A stretch of DNA of 6,896 nucleotides from Caryophanales bacterium UBA6768 (GTDB lineage: Bacteria > Bacillota > Bacilli > Bacillales_D > Amphibacillaceae), in assembly GCA_002453315.1 (NCBI GenBank), contig DKGO01000185.1, positions 1,308 to 8,203 of the forward strand. Direction: 5' to 3'. The notes under the pieces are model-generated. The model was not told where the DNA came from. It searched no databases and worked only from the letters and a program-made list of their open reading frames with translations. Shown piece by piece: positions 1 through 5,795 of this stretch; positions within the stretch are counted from its first letter, which is position 1, and each line of letters starts with the position of its first letter. Position numbers and translations under genes: made by a program.

Positions 1-107
1 CCACAATATAATGTCACTTGATTTTCTGATAAATGTTTAGTTAACCCTTCATCATCTGTCGTCTGTTGAATTAAACCTCGGTTTTGTAAATCTTGTAAAA
101 TATCCAC
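1..107 (-). CDS. tyrS: Tyrosyl-tRNA synthetase, N-terminal fragment (runs off the left edge)
   Basis: Only the first 35 codons lie in the window, read leftward from a GTG start at 107. The peptide begins (M)DILQDLQNRGLIQQTTD and reaches VTLYCG. This matches the start of bacterial class I TyrRS, where a short 'DLxxRGLI..TD' helix is followed by the YCGFDPT strand that begins the catalytic Rossmann fold. The enzyme activates tyrosine with ATP and loads it onto tRNA-Tyr in the cytoplasm. A strong ribosome binding site (GGAGGGTGA, 113-121) sits 9 bases before the GTG, and no better ATG is available. A tyrosine T-box leader directly upstream supports the identity independently. The catalytic core and the RNA-binding domain lie outside the window, so whether the gene is intact cannot be judged. 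Confidence 0.93.
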   Translation of the reverse strand, partial: MDILQDLQNRGLIQQTTDDEGLTKHLSENQVTLYC

Positions 108-112
108 TTATT

Positions 113-121
113 TCACCCTCC
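113..121 (-). promoter_or_regulatory. Ribosome binding site of tyrS
   Basis: GGAGGGTGA on the minus strand, 9 bases from the GGAGG core to the GTG codon at 107. It decides the GTG start, because no in-frame ATG lies at a suitable distance. Confidence 0.85.
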
Positions 122-177
122 AAAACTTTTCATTATAATAGGCTATGTTAAAACTTATTGTTGACAAAAAAATACTC

Positions 178-229
178 ACATTTACCGGGTTTGGCTTCAG
201 CAGGGAATCCCGCTGCACCGGATTTAACC
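178..229 (-). other. Extra hairpin between the T-box terminator and tyrS
   Basis: On the minus strand an inner stem CAGCGGG / CCTGCTG (one G-U pair, loop ATT/C) is enclosed by CCGG / CCGG arms (218-221 with 185-188). The whole element is GC-rich inside very AT-rich leader sequence. It lies after the T-box terminator and about 60 bases before the tyrS ribosome binding site, so it would be present only in read-through transcripts. A run of seven U follows, but 12 bases beyond the stem, too far for a standard terminator. I do not recognise it as a known riboswitch or repeat class. It could be an RNA stability or processing element, or a small inserted repeat. Confidence 0.45.
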
Positions 230-236
230 ATAAATT

Positions 237-264
237 AAAAAAACTCCTCCCTAAAAGGGACGAG
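237..264 (-). terminator. T-box-controlled transcription terminator
   Basis: On the minus strand CTCGTCCCT and AGGGAGGAG form a 9-position stem with one G-G mismatch and a TTT loop, followed by seven T (237-243). The left arm also contains the CCCT that pairs with AGGG of the T-box in the antiterminator, so the two structures are mutually exclusive. Confidence 0.9.
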
Positions 265-477
265 ATAATGGCTCGCGGTACCACCCTTGTTATAATAAAA
301 AAATCAATTATTTATTACCACTCAACGTTGATAACGGTGCCTACACCGTCTTATCTACACATCAGTAAATATAAGATTGCTCCAAACTGTAATTCGTGCG
401 CACATATATGCTAACTTCCACCATCCGTTAGCTCTCTGAAATAGGGATTTGCAACACTACTTCGGCCCTTCCTCACA
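237..477 (-). ncRNA. Tyrosine T-box riboswitch (tyrS leader)
   Basis: This is the untranslated leader that reads the charging state of tRNA-Tyr. Uncharged tRNA pairs with the specifier and the T-box bulge and favours an antiterminator, switching tyrS on. On the minus strand it shows, in order: the base of stem I (GTTGC with GCAAT); the conserved AGAGAGC element; the distal GCTAAC/GTTAGC stem enclosing GGATGGTGG; a specifier loop GAATTACAG with TAC (Tyr) at 389-391; a stem III hairpin ACGGTG/CACCGT near 331-346; and the T-box core AGGGTGGTACCGCG at 274-287. The terminator follows. The 5' boundary is estimated from the promoter. All the expected landmarks are present, so the element looks functional. 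Confidence 0.95.
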
Positions 478-482
478 ATATA

Positions 483-511
483 ATTATTACTTTATTATTA
501 TATACTGTCAA
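483..511 (-). promoter_or_regulatory. Promoter of the tyrS T-box transcript
   Basis: A perfect -35 TTGACA (506-511), a 17-base spacer and -10 AATAAT (483-488) on the minus strand. Transcription would start near 476, just ahead of T-box stem I, which is the expected geometry. The surrounding AT-rich sequence offers alternative -10 choices a few bases downstream. Confidence 0.75.
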
Positions 512-555
512 GTCATTAAAAATCAATTTTTCGAAGAAATCTATTTTATGAACTA

Positions 556-574
556 GAAAAAGCCCTTCTGGCTT
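556..574 (-). terminator. Weak terminator-like hairpin upstream of the tyrS promoter
   Basis: On the minus strand AAGCC-AGAAG-GGCTT is followed by TTTC. The stem is only 5 bp. It would stop leftward transcription, yet no leftward gene lies to its right except antisense to the penicillin-binding protein gene. It may be a decayed terminator from an older arrangement, or have no function. Confidence 0.25.
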
Positions 575-594
575 CAGTTGTTAAGGGGTCAATA

Positions 595-612
595 GACTAA
601 ATATGACTAAAT
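595..612. repeat. Tandem GACTAAAT octamers
   Basis: Two identical GACTAAAT words start at 595 and 605, ten bases apart, about one helical turn. They lie between the divergent tyrS and penicillin-binding protein promoters. Spacing of this kind can reflect a regulator binding one face of the DNA, but I know no regulator with this site, and chance is possible in AT-rich sequence. Confidence 0.3.
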
Positions 613-669
613 TTTTCATTCCTAGAACCTCTCCTATGAAAAGTCAGTTAATCATTCTACACACAGAAA

Positions 670-700
670 TAGACAAAAATTACGTTGTTTATGATATAAT
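670..700 (+). promoter_or_regulatory. Extended -10 promoter for the penicillin-binding protein gene
   Basis: A perfect TATAAT at 695-700 is preceded by TG plus one base (TGATATAAT), an extended -10 that can work with a weak -35. The best -35 is TAGACA (670-675), with a long 19-base spacer. The start would fall near 707, leaving a short leader that begins just before the AGGAGG. Confidence 0.7.
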
Positions 701-727
701 AGATAGCTAGGTTTAGGAGGTTAGCCA

Positions 728-3679
728 ATGGACATAAAATCGTTTTTTGAAAAAGCAAAAGAAAAAACATTAACTATTTGGAATAAAGGAATCATCCAAA
801 AAACATCACGAATAACCTATGATGTCTCCGCCAATTTATTATTATTTTTCATTGTCATTATCGGCATGGTATTTTTATTTGCTGGTGGGGCTGGTGCGGG
901 TTATTTTGCTTCCCTTGTGAAGGACGAACCAGTACGTAGTTATGAAAGTATGCAAAAAGATATTTATAATTATGAAGAAACATCAAAATTATACTTTGCG
1001 GACAATAAATATATTGGTGATATTCGTTCTGACTTACATCGAGAGGAAATAGACTTAGGCGATGTTTCAGAAAATGTTATTAAGGCAGTTATTGCAACTG
1101 AGGATCAGTTATTTTACGAACACAACGGTATCGTACCTAAAGCAATTGTACGTGCCTTATATCAAGATGTAACAAATTCAGGGGCACAAACTGGTGGGAG
1201 TACATTAACCCAACAATTAATTAAAAATCAAATCTTAACGAACGAGGTTTCCTTCGAAAGAAAAGCGAAGGAAATATTATTGGCAATGCGTTTAGAGAAC
1301 TTCTTTGAAAAAGATGAGATTTTAGAAGCCTATTTAAATATTATTCCTTATGGCAGGTCCTCTTCTGGACGTAATATTGCTGGTATACAAACAGCTGCCC
1401 AAGGGATTTTTGGTGTCGATGCATCAGAATTAAATATCCCACAGGCTGCTTATTTATCCGGTTTACCACAAAACCCATATGCTTATACACCATTTTTAAG
1501 TTCTGGTGAGATTAAAAAAGAGGAAGCATTACAGTTAGGCTTTAGTCGAATGGAAACTGTGTTAAAACGAATGTACCAAAATGAATTTATTTCAGAAGCT
1601 GAATATAATGATGCTTTACGTTACGACATTGTTGGTGATTTTATCGAAACAAAAAATACACCAATGGAAAAGTACCCAGCCATTGTCTTTGAGTTAGAAA
1701 AACGAGCAAAAGATATTATCATTGAAGTGCTCGCCAATGAAGATGGTTATATTATGGATGATTTAGATGAAAATGAAACATTATTAGAACAATATGAAAT
1801 TTTAGCGGACCGTGCTCTACGGATGAATGGTTACAACATCCATTCAACAATTGATAAAAAAATGTATGATGAGATGCAAAAAGTTGTGGAAAATTATGAG
1901 TATTTTGGACCTAACAAAACCGTTTCTCAAGAAGATGATGGTGAAACGGTTCAGGTAGAGGAAAAAGAAGAAAATGGTGTCGTTTTAATTGAGAATAAGA
2001 CTGGGAGAATTTTAAGTTTTTCTCCTGGCCGTGACTTTACGATAGATAATCAATATAACTATGCCACACAAGCAAGACGTTCCCCTGGTAGTACATTTAA
2101 ACCGTTAACAACCTATGCACCAGGAATAGACATGGGATTTATTCAGCCAGGTTCAGTTGTCGCCGATATTCCAACAGCATTTGGTGACTATAAGCCTAGC
2201 AACTATTCCTCCACATCATATTATGGACTAGTTTCTATAAGGGAGGCATTAGCCCAGTCTTATAATGTCGCTGCTGTAAGGACATATGTTGAGCTCTTAA
2301 ATAAAGGTATTGATTTTAACTATATGTTAAATATGGGGTTTCAAAAATTGTCAAAGGAAGAGTTAGAATACTACTCCCTTCCATTAGGAGGGGTCGATTA
2401 TGGGGTTTCCGTGGAGGAAAATACAAATGCCTTTGCTACTTTCAGTAATGAAGGTAAGTTTATTCAGTCATACATGATTGAAAAAATAACGACAAACGAT
2501 GGTGAAGTAATCTATGAACATGAGGTAGAACCAGTAGATATTTTCACACCCCAAACATCCTATTTAACATTAGATATGTTGCGTGATGTGATTCGTTCGG
2601 GAACAGCAGCTTACATTCCCTCGCAACTAAATAACAGAAGCGTTGATTGGGCCGGGAAAACCGGAACCTCACAATTTCATCATGATGGTTGGTTTATAGG
2701 GACAAATCCAAACGTAACAATGGGGTCCTGGATTGGCTATGATACTAGAAGTTCCATTGACTGTAAAGGATGTAGTTTAACATATCATCAACGAAACATG
2801 AAATTATGGGGACAGATTATTAATAAAATGGCGGAAATCAATCCTGAATTAATTACTCCATCTGAAAGATTCAAACGACCGGATGGACTTGTAAGTAGAA
2901 GTTATTGTGCTGTTTCGGGATTGTTACCGAGTAAAGTTTGTAAAGAAGCAGGACTTATTGAATCAGATTTATTTAATATAAAATTTGTGCCAACAGAAGA
3001 AGATGATAGTTTAATCGGGGGAGATATGCCACTCGTCATGGTAGATGGAGAGTCGATGGTCGCCGGCCCTGATACACCAGTAGAATTTACAATAGAAGGT
3101 GAAGAAGGCGGTATTGCATTTAACCCAGACTTTATTAAACGGATGGGGTATGACAAACTTGATGATTTATCACAGCTATTCCCGCGGAAAAACCGTGAAC
3201 TATGGGAGAAAATTAGTTTCGATGGTGTTTCACTGAAAAAAGATGAAGATGAAAAGGATGCGAAGAAAAAGGCTGGTAAACCTTCTAAACCAAATAACCT
3301 AAAGCTAGATGATTCATTATTAAAATGGAGTCATAAAAAGGGAGAAATGATTGTCGGCTATCGAATTTATTACGCTCCTAAATCAGGGGGAACGTTCCAA
3401 TTGTTAGATCACACAATCGAGCCATCTTATAAATTACCTGAAGCAGAGGGGGTTTATCATATTAGAGCAGTAAACTATTATGGAGAAGAATCAGACCCAT
3501 CACAAACGGTAACCGTAGAAATAGAAGTTGAAGAGCCCGAGGACCCGAGTGACCCAAATAATAATGATAATCCGCCTTCAAATGGGCAACCTAACAACCA
3601 AAATGGCGATGATGATAAAGGCGATAACAATGGACATCATCATAACAATAACAATAACAACAATAATGATAACAATTAA
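728..3679 (+). CDS. Class A penicillin-binding protein (bifunctional transglycosylase/transpeptidase) with FN3-like domain and Asn-rich tail
   Basis: Polymerises lipid II into glycan strands and cross-links the stem peptides at the outer face of the membrane. The ATG at 728 follows AGGAGG (715-720) by 7 bases. There is a short cytoplasmic N-terminus and one membrane anchor at about residues 35-60. The GT51 glycosyltransferase domain shows EDQLFYEHNG (125-134, catalytic Glu125), GGSTLTQQ (157-164), RKAKE (178-182) and the KDEILEAYLN helix (195-204). An acidic linker (about 300-410) leads to the transpeptidase with STFK (455-458, nucleophile Ser455), SYN (511-513) and KTGT (644-647). All catalytic motifs are intact. 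Residues 850-930 look like a fibronectin type III domain, and 931-983 are a low-complexity Asp/Pro/Asn/His tail. The domain order resembles Bacillus PBP1 (PonA), but the tyrS neighbourhood is not that of ponA, so a PBP1A-family paralogue is likelier and no symbol is given. Transcribed alone, divergent from tyrS. Confidence 0.95.
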   Translation: MDIKSFFEKAKEKTLTIWNKGIIQKTSRITYDVSANLLLFFIVIIGMVFLFAGGAGAGYFASLVKDEPVRSYESMQKDIYNYEETSKLYFADNKYIGDIRSDLHREEIDLGDVSENVIKAVIATEDQLFYEHNGIVPKAIVRALYQDVTNSGAQTGGSTLTQQLIKNQILTNEVSFERKAKEILLAMRLENFFEKDEILEAYLNIIPYGRSSSGRNIAGIQTAAQGIFGVDASELNIPQAAYLSGLPQNPYAYTPFLSSGEIKKEEALQLGFSRMETVLKRMYQNEFISEAEYNDALRYDIVGDFIETKNTPMEKYPAIVFELEKRAKDIIIEVLANEDGYIMDDLDENETLLEQYEILADRALRMNGYNIHSTIDKKMYDEMQKVVENYEYFGPNKTVSQEDDGETVQVEEKEENGVVLIENKTGRILSFSPGRDFTIDNQYNYATQARRSPGSTFKPLTTYAPGIDMGFIQPGSVVADIPTAFGDYKPSNYSSTSYYGLVSIREALAQSYNVAAVRTYVELLNKGIDFNYMLNMGFQKLSKEELEYYSLPLGGVDYGVSVEENTNAFATFSNEGKFIQSYMIEKITTNDGEVIYEHEVEPVDIFTPQTSYLTLDMLRDVIRSGTAAYIPSQLNNRSVDWAGKTGTSQFHHDGWFIGTNPNVTMGSWIGYDTRSSIDCKGCSLTYHQRNMKLWGQIINKMAEINPELITPSERFKRPDGLVSRSYCAVSGLLPSKVCKEAGLIESDLFNIKFVPTEEDDSLIGGDMPLVMVDGESMVAGPDTPVEFTIEGEEGGIAFNPDFIKRMGYDKLDDLSQLFPRKNRELWEKISFDGVSLKKDEDEKDAKKKAGKPSKPNNLKLDDSLLKWSHKKGEMIVGYRIYYAPKSGGTFQLLDHTIEPSYKLPEAEGVYHIRAVNYYGEESDPSQTVTVEIEVEEPEDPSDPNNNDNPPSNGQPNNQNGDDDKGDNNGHHHNNNNNNNNDNN
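3644..3676 (+). repeat. AAC/AAT trinucleotide tract encoding poly-Asn
   Basis: Eleven codons, ten of them AAC or AAT and one GAT, end the penicillin-binding protein gene, directly after three CAT (His) codons. The tract can change length by slippage in whole codons, altering the tail of the extracellular protein without breaking the frame. Confidence 0.7.
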
Positions 3680-3720
3680 CAATGAGCTAATATCCCATCC
3701 CAAATAAAACACAATTTATT

Positions 3721-3794
3721 AAGACGTTGGAGAAAAAAATCACTCTACCCAATTTAATGGTTAGAGTGAAAGAGAATTCACCAACGTCTTTTTT
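3721..3794 (+). terminator. Terminator of the penicillin-binding protein gene (outer stem)
   Basis: AAGACGTTGG (3721-3730) pairs perfectly with CCAACGTCTT (3781-3790), and the last bases run into six T (3789-3794). A second hairpin (3741-3768) is nested inside, so the RNA would be a 10-bp stem topped by an inner hairpin. It lies 42 bases after the stop codon. Confidence 0.8.
3733..3768 (-). terminator. Terminator of the ccpA-motP-motS unit (inner hairpin)
   Basis: On the minus strand CACTCTAACC and GGGTAGAGTG form a stem of 7 bp, one mismatch and 2 bp around an ATTAAATT loop, followed by A and then seven T (3733-3739). It lies about 160 bases after the motS stop and is the only good terminator on this strand in the gap. 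It is nested within the outer stem that serves the plus strand. Confidence 0.7.
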
Positions 3795-3926
3795 ATTGGT
3801 GCTGTTATCATATACCGTGTTGAAATAATAAAATTTTATAGTGGGGACTTGTTAAATGCCACGCCATTGAGGAATTATAAGGCAGGTGGGGGAAATAGCA
3901 TTAAAAAAATCAAAAAATCTATTTAA
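3795..3926. other. Convergent gap without a gene; GC-richer imperfect hairpin
   Basis: No supportable gene or ribosome binding site is seen here. A GC-richer patch at 3859-3889 has CCACGCC facing GGCAGGTGG, a 7-bp stem with a 2-base bulge and a 15-base loop, without a T-run on either strand. This stretch may be the 3' untranslated part of the motS transcript or a relic of removed sequence. Confidence 0.4.
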
Positions 3927-4718
3927 CTAGTTTTCCTGACTTCTTGGTACATCATATTCAGATAATATAACAATTTCTACCCGCCTGTTTTTTCTTCTAT
4001 TTTCAGTGGTATCATTCGGAGCAATAGGGCGGGTTTCACCATATCCGGCAATTAAAAAACGTTCCTCAGGAATATCGTGCTCATTAATAAAATAACGAAC
4101 TACACTGCCAGCCCTTGCACCCGATAACTCCCAATTAGAAGGATAGCGAAATGATGACATCGGTTTTGTATCTGTATGCCCTTCGATTCTAACTGTATTC
4201 GGCAATGATTTAATTAATTCACTTACTTTTATTAAAAATGGTTCCCCAGATGCTAAAATAGTTGCTTCTCCAGAATTAAATAAAATATTATCTTGAAATA
4301 CTAATACAACACCTTCCTCAGCTCGTGAAAATTCAACGACATCAAACAAATTTTCTTCCGTAAGAAATTGTTGCACATCTGTATATAATTGTTGAATAGT
4401 AGCCTCCTTAAGATCTATAGTTTTTTCTTGTTCTAAATCATCCAACTCATCTAGTAAATCTTTCATACCTCCGCTAATATCCATCCTATCATTCATATCT
4501 GTAAAAAAAGGTTCATCAGAGGGAACAGAAGATGGTATAAAGTCCAATACTGCACGACTTTGGAAAGATTCTGTAATTGAATGGAATTTACGTAAGTCAA
4601 TTTGTGACATAGAAAAAAGTAGGATAAAAAACACTAAAATTAGTGTCACCATATCTGAATAGGTAACCATCCATCTCGGTGCACCTTTATTTTTTTGTCC
4701 TTTTTGTCTACGCCTCAT
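3927..4718 (-). CDS. motS: Flagellar stator protein MotS (MotB family, probably sodium-coupled)
   Basis: Anchors the flagellar stator to peptidoglycan and carries the ion-binding residue of the channel. The 263 residues suit the family. A basic N-terminus leads to one membrane helix at about 18-38, with the conserved ion-binding Asp22 in YSDMVTLILVFF. The FSMSQID segment after it is typical of MotS. A plug-like amphipathic stretch (about 41-56) and a charged linker follow. The OmpA-like peptidoglycan-binding domain spans about 140-252, with FNSGEA, GHTDT (180-184), NWELSGARA (195-203) and NRRKNRRVEI. The ATG lies within the end of motP, overlapping by 11 bases. Its binding site GAGG (4728-4731) is inside motP, 9 bases away, which implies translational coupling. 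Sodium use is inferred from resemblance to Bacillus MotS; residue 33, linked to potassium use when Met in B. alcalophilus, is Leu here if the numbering aligns. Confidence 0.92.
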   Translation of the reverse strand: MRRRQKGQKNKGAPRWMVTYSDMVTLILVFFILLFSMSQIDLRKFHSITESFQSRAVLDFIPSSVPSDEPFFTDMNDRMDISGGMKDLLDELDDLEQEKTIDLKEATIQQLYTDVQQFLTEENLFDVVEFSRAEEGVVLVFQDNILFNSGEATILASGEPFLIKVSELIKSLPNTVRIEGHTDTKPMSSFRYPSNWELSGARAGSVVRYFINEHDIPEERFLIAGYGETRPIAPNDTTENRRKNRRVEIVILSEYDVPRSQEN

Positions 4719-5529
4719 TTACTTGTTCCTCTTCCATCGACATTGATTTAGATTTCAAAGATATTTTATTTTCACCATATAAAAAGGCACTTAATTTTTC
4801 CTCTAGTATGTAACGACTTTGGCCCGCTTGAACTCCCGTAATACCTTCAATAATAATTTGTTTGATAAATACTTCTTCTTCAGTTCGATTTTCAAGTTTA
4901 CTTGCCATCGGTAAAAAGACCAAATTAGCTAATACAGTACCATACAAGGTTGTTAATAAGGCTACAGCCATATTAGGACCAAGACTTGCTGGATCATCCA
5001 AATTACTTAACATAAGAATTAAACCGACAAGTGTCCCAATCATTCCCCAAGCTGGCGCATATTCACCAGCCTTTTCGATAATAACCCTGCCTTTATAATG
5101 TCTTTCCTCCATCGCAACAATCTCCGCATTCATAATATCAGTAATTGCTTCAGATTCTACACCATCGATTGCAAGCATTAAACCTTTTTTAATAAATGGA
5201 TCCTCAATACTTGAAACTTCATTTTCTAAGGATAATAGCCCCTCTTTTCTAGCATTTGTTGCTAGATTGATAAAATAATCAATTAATTCAGGTAAATTTC
5301 GATTGTTTTTCCGAAATGCCTCTTTCATCACGACTGTAAATAGTTTAATTTGTTCCCTTTTAAAGTTGATTAATAATGACCCAACTAGTCCACCAATCAC
5401 GATAAAAATAGAAGCAATATCAATAAAATTGATAAACCCTTCTTTACCACCACTTGATAAAATGGCTATCATGATCATAATAAATCCCACCGTAATTCCG
5501 ATTGGTGTCAAAATATCTCTTTTTCTCAT
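4708..5529 (-). CDS. motP: Flagellar stator protein MotP (MotA family)
   Basis: The four-helix partner of MotS; five MotP around two MotS are expected to form the ion-driven stator that turns the flagellar rotor. From the chosen start MRKRDILTPIG the protein is 273 residues, close to B. subtilis MotP. Membrane helices fall at about 8-26, 33-55, 157-175 and 185-207. The cytoplasmic loop holds RKEGLLSLEN (94-103), carrying the charged residues that face FliG in MotA proteins, and the conserved prolines are at 159 (YAPAWG) and 207. An in-frame ATG at 5556 would add nine residues but has no ribosome binding site. The ATG at 5529 has GAGG 8 bases upstream and matches the family start. It lies behind ccpA on the same strand and overlaps motS by 11 bases. 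Confidence 0.93.
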   Translation of the reverse strand: MRKRDILTPIGITVGFIMIMIAILSSGGKEGFINFIDIASIFIVIGGLVGSLLINFKREQIKLFTVVMKEAFRKNNRNLPELIDYFINLATNARKEGLLSLENEVSSIEDPFIKKGLMLAIDGVESEAITDIMNAEIVAMEERHYKGRVIIEKAGEYAPAWGMIGTLVGLILMLSNLDDPASLGPNMAVALLTTLYGTVLANLVFLPMASKLENRTEEEVFIKQIIIEGITGVQAGQSRYILEEKLSAFLYGENKISLKSKSMSMEEEQVNEA

Positions 5530-5537
5530 CTGCATAA

Positions 5538-5543
5538 CCTCAC
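5538..5543 (-). promoter_or_regulatory. Ribosome binding site deciding the motP start
   Basis: GTGAGG on the minus strand, with 8 bases to the ATG at 5529. It sits inside the longer reading frame that begins at 5556, arguing that the upstream ATG is not used. Confidence 0.7.
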
Positions 5544-5615
5544 AGTTTGCTATCATGTAGTTTTATTTCCATAAGTAGTTTATCAATAATAGATAAATTT
5601 TCTTTTATATTAATA

Positions 5616-5640
5616 AAATATCATAGAATATATGATATTT
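5616..5640 (-). promoter_or_regulatory. AT-rich perfect stem-loop in the motPS leader
   Basis: AAATATCATA and TATGATATTT are perfect 10-base inverted arms around a 5-base loop. On the minus strand they are followed by a short T-rich stretch (TATTAATA). It lies about 87 bases before the motP start. It may be a weak attenuator in the ccpA-motPS transcript or a palindromic protein-binding site. Confidence 0.5.
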
Positions 5641-5704
5641 AAGTAATACCGTATTCAGTTGAAATTATTTTTTTCAAAATTGAAACAATGTAGGCTGAAA
5701 CTTC

Positions 5705-5730
5705 AATCAGTGGGAACCACCCCACTGATT
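5705..5730 (-). terminator. ccpA-motP intergenic stem-loop, partial terminator or attenuator
   Basis: AATCAGTGGG and CCCACTGATT form a perfect 10-bp stem with a 6-base loop, 65 bases after the ccpA stop. No T-run follows on either strand (GAAGTTTC on the minus strand), so a complete stop is unlikely. In B. subtilis a stem-loop in the same ccpA-motPS gap has been reported to limit motPS transcription, and a mutation in it raises motPS expression. The same role is inferred here from position. Confidence 0.6.
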
Positions 5731-5795
5731 ATTAGAAAATAACGATTGTTTACTAGATAATCAACCTAGATGATAGTCGACAATATAGATTAACA

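Noticed and set aside
132..137. Perfect TATAAT on the minus strand just upstream of tyrS
   Set aside because: No matching -35 at 16-18 bases; the nearest TTGTCA lies 24 bases away. The T-box promoter at 483-511 is far better.
161..166. Perfect TTGACA on the plus strand
   Set aside because: No -10 sequence at a suitable distance, and no plus-strand gene follows until 728.
145..414. Open reading frame of 89 codons on the plus strand
   Set aside because: It runs antisense across the T-box leader, has no ribosome binding site, and its peptide resembles no protein I know.
2902..3156. Open reading frame on the minus strand inside the penicillin-binding protein gene
   Set aside because: It is a shadow of a well-supported gene with intact motifs and has no ribosome binding site.
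4862..5098. Plus-strand open reading frame inside motP
   Set aside because: Antisense shadow of motP. The same holds for the plus-strand frame at 5303-5560.
5641..5704. TTGAAA/TTTCAA hairpin and possible motP promoter in the ccpA-motP gap
   Set aside because: The stem is only 6 bp and AT-only apart from one pair, and no -10 box sits at proper spacing from TTGAAA.
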